Origin: CAYUMU01 sp964445985
GTDB lineage: Bacteria; Planctomycetota; Planctomycetia; Pirellulales; S012-138
Direction: 5' to 3'
DNA: 64,000 nucleotides
NCBI GenBank assembly: GCA_964445985.1
Contig: CAYUMU010000003.1
Coordinates: forward strand, 62,001-126,000
Part shown: piece by piece, positions 36,347 through 47,854 of the stretch
Layout of the letters: the number at the start of each line of letters is the position of its first letter
How positions within the stretch are numbered: position 1 is the first letter of the stretch
Notes under the pieces: generated by a model
The model's database searches: none
What the model saw: only the letters and a program-made list of their open reading frames with translations
What the model was told of the DNA's origin: nothing
Made by a program: the position numbers and the translations under genes

Positions 36347-37123
36347 TTAGGCGCGGCCCAGAATATAGCGGTGCGGATCGACTTTTTCGCGTAGCACTTC
36401 CAGTTGCTGATCGCTGGGCAGCGGCGTTTCTGGCAGCGGATCGCAGGCCGGCAACAATTCAAAACCAGTAGCCGCTTGCACCTGGCTGAGCGTAACACCG
36501 GGGTGCAAGCTGTGAATGTTCATGAGGCACGTTTCGACATCAAAGCCCATCACGGCCAGGTTCGTAATCACCCGATAGGGTCCCGTGCCGCGTGGCAAGC
36601 CGGCGGCCTCGCGGGCTCCTTTGCCGGTCAGGAAGCCCGGCGTGGTGATGAAGTCTACCTGGGGCACAAACCGGCGTGGATCATGCTGGGTCATCACCAG
36701 CGTTCGCCAGCAGAGTGACCCCAAGTCGTTAGCGCCGCCGCTCCCTGGCAGCCGTACTTTGGGATGAACGTAATCGCTGCCGATGATGGTGGAATTGAGA
36801 TTGCCATAGGCATCGATCTGGGCGCCGCCAATGAATGTGTAATCGACCATCCCGCGCTGGCAGGCTTCCATGATGTCGGCCATGCTGGTGGCCATCAGCC
36901 CTCGAAAAAAGGTGCGCGAGTCGCCCACGCTGATCGGCATTCGCGGCAGCAACGGCCCAATGCCGCCGGCTTCGAATAGCAAGTTGAGCCGGGGCGCGGT
37001 GGTCTTTTGGGCCAGCATGGCGGCGGCGCACGGAGCGCCGGTGCCGACCACAATGGTGGAATCGTCTTCGAGCAGCCGGGCCGCCGCGCAAATCATCATC
37101 TCCATGGGCGTGACGAGGCTCAT
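36347..37123 (-). CDS. gctB: CoA-transferase beta subunit (glutaconate/3-oxoacid CoA-transferase type), no alpha subunit beside it
   Basis: The protein has 258 residues, a full-length beta subunit of the GctB-like family. Motifs are IVVGTGAPCAAAMLAQ, LFEAGGIGPLLPRMPIS with the glutamate of the active-site EAGG, and FIGGAQIDAYGNLNST. Family enzymes move CoA between carboxylic acids as alpha/beta heteromers. The alpha-subunit gene, usually adjacent, is absent here: the gene immediately upstream, 9 bases away, is the degenerate PtuB-like gene. The partner must be encoded elsewhere, or the enzyme may be non-functional. Confidence 0.87.
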   Translation of the reverse strand: MSLVTPMEMMICAAARLLEDDSTIVVGTGAPCAAAMLAQKTTAPRLNLLFEAGGIGPLLPRMPISVGDSRTFFRGLMATSMADIMEACQRGMVDYTFIGGAQIDAYGNLNSTIIGSDYVHPKVRLPGSGGANDLGSLCWRTLVMTQHDPRRFVPQVDFITTPGFLTGKGAREAAGLPRGTGPYRVITNLAVMGFDVETCLMNIHSLHPGVTLSQVQAATGFELLPACDPLPETPLPSDQQLEVLREKVDPHRYILGRA

Positions 37124-37132
37124 AGTTCATTC

Positions 37133-37639
37133 TCACTTTAGGAAAGCTTGCACCATAGAAGAATACTCGGAGGTAGGCGCTCCTTCTTTGCGAAGGTGGG
37201 AACGGAGTCGATTCAGAAGAGCATTCTCTTGCGAATTAAGCGTTCCTTTGATTCGATTCCTCTCTTCAAGCTGGAGCCTTGCTTTGTGTAGCAACGAAAT
37301 ACGCGCAAGGTGTTCGCGTCGGCGGTCTGCCAACTCCGCGCGATTCAAGCCCAACGAGTCAATCGTCGACCGGCCGCGACGACTGTTGCGAACTGGAACG
37401 GCCACATGCTGATTGAAGGTGATAAAACGCTGAGGATCGTCGAGAGTGGGATGCACGAACAAAGGGCGTTCAATCAGCAACGATTTCACTTTCTCATGCG
37501 CGTAGACACGGCGATGGAATGTAAACCCACGCTCCCCATGCTCGTAGCGATCCTTGAGTGATGCTGTCTCCCTGTGTCCAGCTCCGTCGGCGTGAGAAAG
37601 CACGTCAGGCCCATCTGCTGGCTTGGCAATGCGAATCAC
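37133..37639 (-). CDS. PtuB-like HNH protein lacking its nuclease core (probable internal deletion)
   Basis: The protein has 168 residues. The N-terminus MIRIAKPADGP and the segment ERGFTFHRRVYAHEKVKSLLI match the start of HNH proteins of the TIGR02646/PtuB group, which in full-length members continue with a Cys-x-x-Cys and the His-Asn-His core. Here the text jumps directly to ERPLFVHPTLDDPQRFI, which in such proteins follows the HNH core. No CxxC and no HNH is present, so nuclease activity should be lost. The frame is intact and the start overlaps the ATPase stop (ATGA). I recall the family pattern rather than an alignment, so the deletion is inferred. Confidence 0.6.
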   Translation of the reverse strand: MIRIAKPADGPDVLSHADGAGHRETASLKDRYEHGERGFTFHRRVYAHEKVKSLLIERPLFVHPTLDDPQRFITFNQHVAVPVRNSRRGRSTIDSLGLNRAELADRRREHLARISLLHKARLQLEERNRIKGTLNSQENALLNRLRSHLRKEGAPTSEYSSMVQAFLK

Positions 37640-38976
37640 GCATTTTTCTCCGCCATATTGCCCAAGACATCAAGAGTCTGCCTGAGCAATTCATTACGTT
37701 CGATTTCCTCAGGCGTATTCCCGATGGGTAAATTGCGAATTTCGCTCTCAAGCGAATCGAGCCGTCTTCTCTCGTCTCCAGTTAACTTCGTCTTTCCGAG
37801 CAAATCGTTCTGCTCGTCAAGCAGCTTCTGCACCGCCGGGGACCGCGGTGGCAGATCATAGAGATCACTCGCGAGAATCTGGTCGGCTCGCCATCCACGC
37901 ACCGCATCTACGTCGTTATCAATCACTACGTGGTCGCCTTCGCGACGAAGTACGGCGATGTTGGCTTTAACATCCGGCGCCGATTGGACAATCAGAGGGC
38001 TATGGGCCGTGGCAATGAATTGCACATTGGGGAATCGTTCAGACAGATACCACATCACGTTTCGTTGCCACGTGGGGTGCAAGTGAAGGTCGATTTCGTC
38101 CACCAGACAAATAGCCGCTTCATGGAGCGGGTTGACGCTTTCAGGGTAGGCGTCAAACATGCGACTGGCGAGATCGACCACCCAGGTTACAAGTGACTGA
38201 TAGCCGTAGCCCATTTGGTCAAATGCCACCCATCCATAAGGCGTGTGGAATTGGACCTCCGGCGTGCGACGCCCCTCGGAATTCGTGATGATACTGATAT
38301 CGTTGACATCCGGCAGAAGATCAATCAGGACGTCGCGAACTTGATCAAAACCAGCGCGAGTTCGTTCAGAAGCAGTCTTGAGTGCGGAATAGTCGGTCTG
38401 TAACAACCATTCCGTGGGATTGAGGAGTGGAATATCCGAAGAAAAGAGTGAAGCACCAGCGGCGTGTTTCGCAGTGTCCAACTGCGTGCGACCCCAGCGC
38501 CGCGAGGCACCATAAGCACCATAGAGTGTTGTAAAATGATCTCCCTTTGTTTCGATGCCATTTGCTTCGCGAACCAGGAGGCTTCTTTGCAATGTTCGTT
38601 CGGACGGGTTCGCCCTACCCTCATAACGATCGGCGAACACAGTGACCTGCGACGAACTATCACCTCGCGAATTCGAGCGCCGTTTAAGCGTCATCACCAG
38701 CCAACTATTAAGACCCACGCGCACAACCGGTCTGCCGGCTTCTTCTTTTCTTTCCAGCGCGGCGACCACTATCGCCTGAAGCAGCGTGGTCTTACCGGTG
38801 CCGTTCTCTCCAAGGATCAGCGTCCACGGCGCTGGCCCCCCGTGCCCATCCGACAAATCTAAGGTTTGCTCTTCACCGCCAAAGCAGCGAATGTTCCGAA
38901 TCTTGAGCGAAGATAGGTAGACGATGGACTGAGTCCCGTCGTTCACGCCGGTCGTTCCATTATGCTTTTTTGCCAC
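37636..38976 (-). CDS. PtuA-like AAA ATPase (Septu-type)
   Basis: The protein has 446 residues. The N-terminal strand LSSLKIRNIRCFGGEEQTLDL and Walker A GENGTGKT near 55-62 are those of SMC/RecF-like AAA ATPases. Walker B reads ICLVDEIDLHLHPTW near 283-297, and FIATAHSPLIVQ marks the downstream strand with a conserved His. There is no TOPRIM domain, unlike OLD nucleases. Together with the HNH gene it has the PtuA-PtuB (Septu) arrangement: ATPase first, nuclease next. It starts two bases after the metH stop, so metH and the pair are likely co-transcribed. With the partner broken, its function is uncertain. Confidence 0.75.
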   Translation of the reverse strand: MAKKHNGTTGVNDGTQSIVYLSSLKIRNIRCFGGEEQTLDLSDGHGGPAPWTLILGENGTGKTTLLQAIVVAALERKEEAGRPVVRVGLNSWLVMTLKRRSNSRGDSSSQVTVFADRYEGRANPSERTLQRSLLVREANGIETKGDHFTTLYGAYGASRRWGRTQLDTAKHAAGASLFSSDIPLLNPTEWLLQTDYSALKTASERTRAGFDQVRDVLIDLLPDVNDISIITNSEGRRTPEVQFHTPYGWVAFDQMGYGYQSLVTWVVDLASRMFDAYPESVNPLHEAAICLVDEIDLHLHPTWQRNVMWYLSERFPNVQFIATAHSPLIVQSAPDVKANIAVLRREGDHVVIDNDVDAVRGWRADQILASDLYDLPPRSPAVQKLLDEQNDLLGKTKLTGDERRRLDSLESEIRNLPIGNTPEEIERNELLRQTLDVLGNMAEKNA

Positions 38977-38978
38977 GA

Positions 38979-42677
<3,699 letters not shown>

Positions 42678-43077
42678 GCTATGTTTTACCTAACTTGATA
42701 AATTTCAGACTTTGGCGAACGTCATCGCTCGCGCCGCCCACATTCAGCTGTTCCTTGGACGCCCCCCCATGTACCAGCTTCGCCAGCGGTGAGGTGGCCG
42801 CCTCCAAGGAGCCAAACCGAACAAAGTTGGTTCATGCTCCGCAATCGGAACGCTTGATGCTTCCCTGAGTTGCCAAGACGACAAGGCTTCGTCGTCCACG
42901 TAACTCATTACCGGGATTCTACGTTAAATGGGTGATTCGTCCTAGTTGAACCGGCCAGGCGTAGCGGTAGTGCCAGCCGAAAACAGCTGCCACAGGGCAG
43001 GTTTTGGGCCGAATTTGCCCCGTATTCGCACTGGCTGGCGGAGTTACTGCCCATTTGAACAGTAACGCAACCGACGG
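42678..43077. other. 400-base region upstream of metH without a gene
   Basis: The region upstream of metH holds the candidate riboswitch described separately (42752-42915). Between it and the cation-efflux gene (42916-43077) I see no gene, terminator or repeat. The metH promoter should lie near or beyond 42920 on the minus strand. Confidence 0.6.
42752..42915 (-). promoter_or_regulatory. candidate SAM-I/IV-clan riboswitch and expression platform in the metH leader
   Basis: Read on the minus strand, 42829-42915 contains gagtt (42903-42907) paired with aactc (42867-42871) around a hairpin gacgac-gaagcctt-gtcgtc, with a ggcaac element at the closing side, as in SAM-I/SAM-IV RNAs. A ggt/acc outer pairing is possible, but the P1 stem is imperfect. 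Downstream, an 8-bp inverted repeat (42803-42810 with 42752-42759) could act as an alternative stem. Position before metH fits. The assignment is by eye and weak. Confidence 0.35.
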
Positions 43078-44103
43078 CTATGCCTTCGCTCGGTCACTCC
43101 GCGGCGAAATCTTCAGATCTTCCTCCGGGGCGAGCGAGCGATGTTCTTTGGCGTGGTTGTGTGGTTCCACGTGAACCAGAACGTCGCGGAGTTGAGGAAA
43201 TTCCTGCAGCAGATGGTCTTTTACCCGATGGCCAATGCGGTGACCTTCCACAACCGTCAGGTCACCATCGACTTCCACGTGAATGTCGGCGAAGTATTCC
43301 AAGCCCGACTTTCGCACCAGCAGGGTTTCCACGTCGCGTACGCCAGCCACCTGGTTGGCGACTTGCCGAATTTCGCGGACCAGGGCCGGATCGGCCTGGG
43401 CGTCGAGGAGCTCGTGCCCCGCCTGCGCGAAGAGGCGAATGCCCGAGAGCATGACCAGAACGGCTACGCCCATTCCGGCCAAATCGTCGGCGAAGGCCCA
43501 GCGTTCCCCTCCGAAAATCGCGGCGACCAGGCCTACGAGGACCACCAGCGAGCAGAGTGCGTCGGCCCGGTGATCCCAAGCCGTGGCAGCCACCGCGGTG
43601 GAGTTGGTTCGCCTCGCGACGGCCCGGCTGTAATGGTAAAGCCCCTCCTTGATTGCCAAGTTCGAAAGCGCCACGGCAATCGTCCAATTTGCCGGAATAG
43701 CTTGATCTTCGCCCAAGTTATGCAAGGCTTCCCAGCCGATCAAACCCGCGGTAAGCGTTACCAACATGGCCACGGTCAGTCCGGCCACTCCTTCGGCGCG
43801 GGTATGCCCATAGGGGTGCTCCTTATCGGGCGGACGCTGTGCCAGCCACAGAGCGTAGAACAAGGCCAGCGAAATGCCCACATCGCTGAAGCTGTTCACC
43901 GCATCGGAAAGCAGAGCGAATGACTCGCCGGCCCAGCCCGCCCAAAGTTTGACCGACCCCAGGACCAGGTTCACCGCAATCCCCAGCAGCGCCACTCGGG
44001 TTGCTTCGCGATACAGCGAGTTCTTGGGCTTATGAATCACGTGCGCTGGCGGCGTTAGCGAATGGAAACGGTTGCCTGGAACGCCGTCACTCCCACCATC
44101 CAC
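43078..44103 (-). CDS. cation diffusion facilitator (CDF) family metal exporter
   Basis: The protein has 341 residues from a GTG at 44101-44103; an in-frame GTG at 44040 is a shorter option with no better ribosome site. Six membrane helices are expected in the first ~220 residues. The metal site of helix 2 reads SFALLSDAVNSFSDVG, and HPYGHTRAEG precedes helix 3. The second conserved motif is TAWDHRADALCSL. A cytoplasmic C-terminal domain with His/Asp ligands (~240-320) ends in a His-rich segment. CDF proteins export zinc, iron or similar divalent cations by proton antiport. Metal specificity cannot be told from the sequence. Confidence 0.93.
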   Translation of the reverse strand: MDGGSDGVPGNRFHSLTPPAHVIHKPKNSLYREATRVALLGIAVNLVLGSVKLWAGWAGESFALLSDAVNSFSDVGISLALFYALWLAQRPPDKEHPYGHTRAEGVAGLTVAMLVTLTAGLIGWEALHNLGEDQAIPANWTIAVALSNLAIKEGLYHYSRAVARRTNSTAVAATAWDHRADALCSLVVLVGLVAAIFGGERWAFADDLAGMGVAVLVMLSGIRLFAQAGHELLDAQADPALVREIRQVANQVAGVRDVETLLVRKSGLEYFADIHVEVDGDLTVVEGHRIGHRVKDHLLQEFPQLRDVLVHVEPHNHAKEHRSLAPEEDLKISPRSDRAKA

Positions 44104-44424
44104 GTGGCGACGTCATTCCATTCCATGAGGTTAGTTCGTGAAAATTCGCAGCGGCTACGCGCTCGCCTATAAGTTAGATGCCGGACCCAAGCCAACCTCT
44201 AGCCCAGGCAAATCTCGACGCCCTCACCCAATTATGAGGGAACTTCCGCGCCCCACCCCCGGTGTCTTACCCCAGCTTCAACCCATTTGACAACCAGAGA
44301 CGCAAAACTTGGACGAATCGAAATCCACGGGTCTCTGGTCACTCACGCACCAGCCCGTCCTACGAACCTCTTAACCGCGCAAAAACGACGCAGTCAAAAG
44401 TCACGCCGGCCTGTTTCAGCCTGT
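44104..44424. other. intergenic region with a long-loop inverted repeat
   Basis: These 321 bases lie upstream of the CDF gene and downstream of the SDR gene. The clearest structure is accagagac (44293-44301) with its exact complement gtctctggt (44331-44339), a 9-bp stem with a 29-base loop. There is no T-run. No gene is visible. Confidence 0.55.
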
Positions 44425-45249
44425 CTAACTGCCGCCGGTCTTCTTCTTCAAGAGCCAATCCCCCCAGCGAGCTGAAAGCGCCTGGAGCACGAACAGCAAC
44501 TTGGCCTTGGCCGGCACGATCAGTTCGAGTTGTCGCCGCTCGCACGCTCGCACAATTTCTGCGGCCAGCTCGGCGGCGGGAATCGGCTTCGACTTCACGC
44601 CGCCGCCAGGCTTAACTGCCGCAGGCGGAAGATCACTCTGGGTTTCGGCCCCGTAGGTTCGCACCGCTTCGCGGGCGATCGGCCCAGGGCAAACCAGCAG
44701 TACATGCAGTCCGCGAGGGCCAAGTTCCAGTCGCAATTGTTGCGAATAGGCGGCCACCGCGAACTTGCTCGCCGGGTACGCGCCCAGATAGCGGGCAGCC
44801 GACTTTGCCGCCAACGAACCGATATTCACCACCGAACCGCTCGATTTTAATAACATGTCGGCGGCCGCGCGCGTGCAGCGAACCGTGGCATACAAGTTCA
44901 GCTGCATCAATTCATCGAAGTCCTCGGGCGTAGTGGCCAGAATATCTTTGCGGGCGGAACGGCCGGCGTTGTTCACCAGCACATCGAGCCGGCCCAGCTG
45001 GCTTTGAACCTCTGCAAAGAGGGCGTCGACTTGAGCATCGTTCGTAATGTCGGCCGCCATTCCTCGTACGTCACCGCCGCTGGCCGCGGACAATTGAGTG
45101 GCGGCTGCCTGCAAAGTTTCTGCCTGGCGGGCAACGATTACTACCCGCGCGCCGGCCTGGGCGAACGCGAGTGCAATCTCTCGCCCCAAGCCCTGAGAGC
45201 CCCCGGTAACGAGCACCACCTTGTCTTGCCAGTTAAAAGTACTTGCCAT
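44425..45249 (-). CDS. short-chain dehydrogenase/reductase (SDR)
   Basis: The protein has 274 residues from the ATG at 45247-45249 (MASTFNWQDKV). The upstream frame runs into the neighbouring gene and is not used. Classical SDR features are the nucleotide-binding TGGSQGLG near 15-22, the NNAG-like NNAGRSARKD, and the catalytic Ser plus Tyr-x-x-x-Lys in NIGSLAAKSAARYLGAYPASK. The C-terminal ~30 residues are hydrophobic and basic, suggesting membrane association. It oxidises or reduces an unknown alcohol/carbonyl substrate using NAD(P). It lies 149 bases downstream of the other SDR-like gene. Confidence 0.9.
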   Translation of the reverse strand: MASTFNWQDKVVLVTGGSQGLGREIALAFAQAGARVVIVARQAETLQAAATQLSAASGGDVRGMAADITNDAQVDALFAEVQSQLGRLDVLVNNAGRSARKDILATTPEDFDELMQLNLYATVRCTRAAADMLLKSSGSVVNIGSLAAKSAARYLGAYPASKFAVAAYSQQLRLELGPRGLHVLLVCPGPIAREAVRTYGAETQSDLPPAAVKPGGGVKSKPIPAAELAAEIVRACERRQLELIVPAKAKLLFVLQALSARWGDWLLKKKTGGS

Positions 45250-45398
45250 GGAGGTTATGAGGGTGCGAAATGATCTTCGAGTTTGCGGATTCACGGATAC
45301 TATCGAACGCAGCCCGGCGATCCACCGCCGGCAAACGAACGAGAGTTGAAACGCCTGCCAGCGGCCAGTTGCTGGGGCGCATGGTGGAAGCCAATCGA

Positions 45399-46322
45399 TC
45401 AATCGCCTGCCGCGAACGCCTGCCGCAAACCCTCGCGATACGTGGGGAACTGGAGCGTGACGCCCAACGCTTCCAGCATCTTCCGGTTCGAAATCACCTT
45501 GGCCGAGGCATCGTGCGCGCGGGCTGATCGAGACGAAGCGTGGGCTGCGCCGGTTGAGACTTCCACCGAACTGGGCTCAACAAGCCGTGGTGGTTCAACC
45601 CCCAACTGATGGGCAACTTCCGCATAATACTCGCGGCGCAGCGGCGGATTTCCGTCAGAAACCAGGTACAGTTCCGGCGGCTGGCAGCAATTTTCGGCCG
45701 CGAGCACTGCTCGGACGGCATCGTCCACGTGGATCAGATTCAACCGGCTCTCGGGGGCGGCCACGATCGGCTTACCCTCCAACAATGCCTGGCGGTTTGG
45801 TACGCGGCCTGGGCCATAGATTCCCGCCAGCCGCAGGATCACGCACTTTCCGCCCAGCGGATGTTCCCGCAATTGTTGCTCGGCGTCCAGGCAAACTTGT
45901 CCACCTTCACGCGTGGGATGGCATTCCGAGGCTTCGGTAACGAGACCATCGGCCGAGCCATACACGCCGGTCGTGCTGATGTAGATCCACCGTTGCAGCG
46001 TTCCCGTTGCTGGGAGCGCGTCGAGCATATTCCGCAAGCCGGCCACGTATACTTCGCGCATGGGCTTGCCTGCCGTGCGGTCAAAGCCCACGGCATACAG
46101 CATGGATTCTACCCGAGGCAAGCTGGCCAGTGACGCACGATCGGTGACGTCAGCGACAAGGCCGCGGTAGCCGGCGGCCGTGAATTCCCGCGCTCGCTCG
46201 GCGGAGCGCGTCAAGAGCACGACCTCTTCGCCCGCGTTTCGCCATGCCGCCGCCACGCGTAATCCCAGGTAGCCACTGCCTACAATTAATTTCAACCGAC
46301 ATGCTCCCGGGGGATTTTCCAT
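45399..46322 (-). CDS. NAD(P)-dependent extended-SDR epimerase/dehydratase-like protein (YeeZ type)
   Basis: The protein has 307 residues from the ATG at 46320-46322. It has an N-terminal Rossmann motif VGSGYLGLRVA, ISTTGVYGSADG with the SDR Ser/Tyr-like segment, and a C-terminal substrate domain (LRLAGIYGPGRVP, HVDDAVRAVLAA). The short, atypical glycine motif and the overall size resemble the YeeZ-type subgroup of extended SDRs, whose substrate is unknown. It is on the minus strand between the SDR gene and a small membrane protein gene. Confidence 0.85.
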   Translation of the reverse strand: MENPPGACRLKLIVGSGYLGLRVAAAWRNAGEEVVLLTRSAERAREFTAAGYRGLVADVTDRASLASLPRVESMLYAVGFDRTAGKPMREVYVAGLRNMLDALPATGTLQRWIYISTTGVYGSADGLVTEASECHPTREGGQVCLDAEQQLREHPLGGKCVILRLAGIYGPGRVPNRQALLEGKPIVAAPESRLNLIHVDDAVRAVLAAENCCQPPELYLVSDGNPPLRREYYAEVAHQLGVEPPRLVEPSSVEVSTGAAHASSRSARAHDASAKVISNRKMLEALGVTLQFPTYREGLRQAFAAGD

Positions 46323-46361
46323 CAACGCGAAAGGCGCACCACTTGAGAATGGGCAACGAAA

Positions 46362-46760
46362 CTAGCGCGGAGGGTTCTCGGCCTGCTTTAGCGCCGCTCG
46401 GGCTTCCTCATCTTGTCGAGCCTCTTCCCGAATCAGGCTGCCCAGCCACCACCCCCAGATGATGTAATGAACGAACACGTAAAAAAAGATGCAGCCGGCG
46501 ATCATCACCACCGGGATCATGAATCCCTGACTGAGAAACGCCAGACCGACCAGGCAAATCATCACCAGCATTCCAGCCATGAGCACCGCCAAACATCCGC
46601 GACGTTTGGCAGCCGCTTCGTCTTCTTTTGCGATCACCGGACGTTGCGGCCTTGCGGGAAGCACTACTTTTCCCGCGACCGGGGGAGCAGCGGAACCTGC
46701 TGATTTATCCTGCCGCGAGGGCAAAGGACCATCGCCAGGGCGATCCGATCCCGAGGTCAT
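46362..46760 (-). CDS. small two-helix membrane protein, unknown
   Basis: The protein has 132 residues. A polar, Pro/Arg/Lys-rich N-terminus (~1-52) precedes two adjacent membrane helices (~55-78 and ~81-100), and the tail is strongly charged (REEARQDEEARAALKQ). It overlaps the end of mqnD by ATGA, so both are translated from one message. No family is recognised; it could be an unknown membrane partner or unrelated to menaquinone synthesis. Confidence 0.7.
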   Translation of the reverse strand: MTSGSDRPGDGPLPSRQDKSAGSAAPPVAGKVVLPARPQRPVIAKEDEAAAKRRGCLAVLMAGMLVMICLVGLAFLSQGFMIPVVMIAGCIFFYVFVHYIIWGWWLGSLIREEARQDEEARAALKQAENPPR

Positions 46761-47620
46761 GAAGAGAACTCCGGCTCCACCGGGTGGGGAATCACGCCCG
46801 CTTCGTACCCTTCCTTCAACAACAGTCTGACGGCTTGGCGACCGCGCTCCCCGAAGTCGAGCGTCCAGTCATTCACATACATGCCTACAAACCGATCCGC
46901 CTTGCCGCGATCGAGATCTCGGCCATAGCGCAGGGCGTAGTCCAGGGCCTCTTCACGATGCGTGAGTCCGTAGCGAATGCTTTCGGTCAGCAGGCGATTC
47001 ACATCGCGAATCACCTCGGGTCCAAGGTCGCGGCGAATGGCGTTGGCCCCCAAAGGCAGCGGCAACCCGCCGGTTCGTTCGTACCACCAGCAGCCCAGGT
47101 CCACCACCAACTGCAAGTTGCGGTCGCCGTAAGTGAGTTGGCCTTCGTGAATGATGAGACCCGCGGCGATCTCCTGACCGGCATATTCGCCGGCCTCAAC
47201 CGCATCGATAATCTTATCGAACGGGACCACCACATACGGAAATTCACCCCCCAGGCACAGCCGCAACGCCAAAAACGCGCTGGTCCAGGTGCCAGGCACG
47301 GCGATGGGCCGCGATTTCAGGCTGCCCAACTCGACGGGCTGCCGCGTAACGACCATCGGGCCGTAATTATCGCCCATGCTGGCCCCGGAGGGGCACAGCA
47401 AGTATTTGTCGGTGAGATACGCATAGGCGTGAATGCTCACCGCCGTAAGTTCCAGTTCGCCGGTAAGAGCGCGGCGGTTGAGCGTTTCGATATCCACCAG
47501 TTCGTGATGAAACGCATAAGGGCTGGTGTCGATGGCGCCTGCCGTCAGGGCGTGAAACATGAACGCATCGTCGGGGTCGGGACTATGGCCAACCCGAATC
47601 TGAATTTTCTCGTTGCTCAA
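46757..47620 (-). CDS. mqnD: 1,4-dihydroxy-6-naphthoate synthase MqnD
   Basis: The protein has 287 residues, the usual size. It has the substrate-binding-protein fold of MqnA/MqnD enzymes, with RVGHSPDPDDAFMFHALTAG at the start, LLCPSGASMGDNYGP in the centre, and PLPLGANAIRRDLG in the second half. MqnD converts cyclic de-hypoxanthine futalosine to 1,4-dihydroxy-6-naphthoate, a late step of the futalosine menaquinone pathway. No other mqn gene is in the window. The family also includes MqnA; the ProAsp-rich N-terminus favours MqnD. Confidence 0.9.
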   Translation of the reverse strand: MSNEKIQIRVGHSPDPDDAFMFHALTAGAIDTSPYAFHHELVDIETLNRRALTGELELTAVSIHAYAYLTDKYLLCPSGASMGDNYGPMVVTRQPVELGSLKSRPIAVPGTWTSAFLALRLCLGGEFPYVVVPFDKIIDAVEAGEYAGQEIAAGLIIHEGQLTYGDRNLQLVVDLGCWWYERTGGLPLPLGANAIRRDLGPEVIRDVNRLLTESIRYGLTHREEALDYALRYGRDLDRGKADRFVGMYVNDWTLDFGERGRQAVRLLLKEGYEAGVIPHPVEPEFSS

Positions 47621-47854
47621 AAGAAGCTCCTCGCAGCCGTCGAAAAATGCCGTCGCCCCATCTTAAACCCAGGGGGAACAACCGCCAAGGACCCCCACGG
47701 CGACGACGATCCACGGAACCAACCGCGAGCGAGGGCGTGGGCGCAACCCGAACTGGGGGGAAAAGCCAGGGCAGGCATGGACAGGGCAACCAGCAATCAC
47801 ACGGTGGACCGCGACCCTGCTCCCCAGATTGCAAAGACTTAAATGGCGGAGAAA

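Noticed and set aside
42678..43077. cobalamin riboswitch before metH
   Set aside because: No B12-box-like sequence is visible; the visible structure resembles the SAM clan better.
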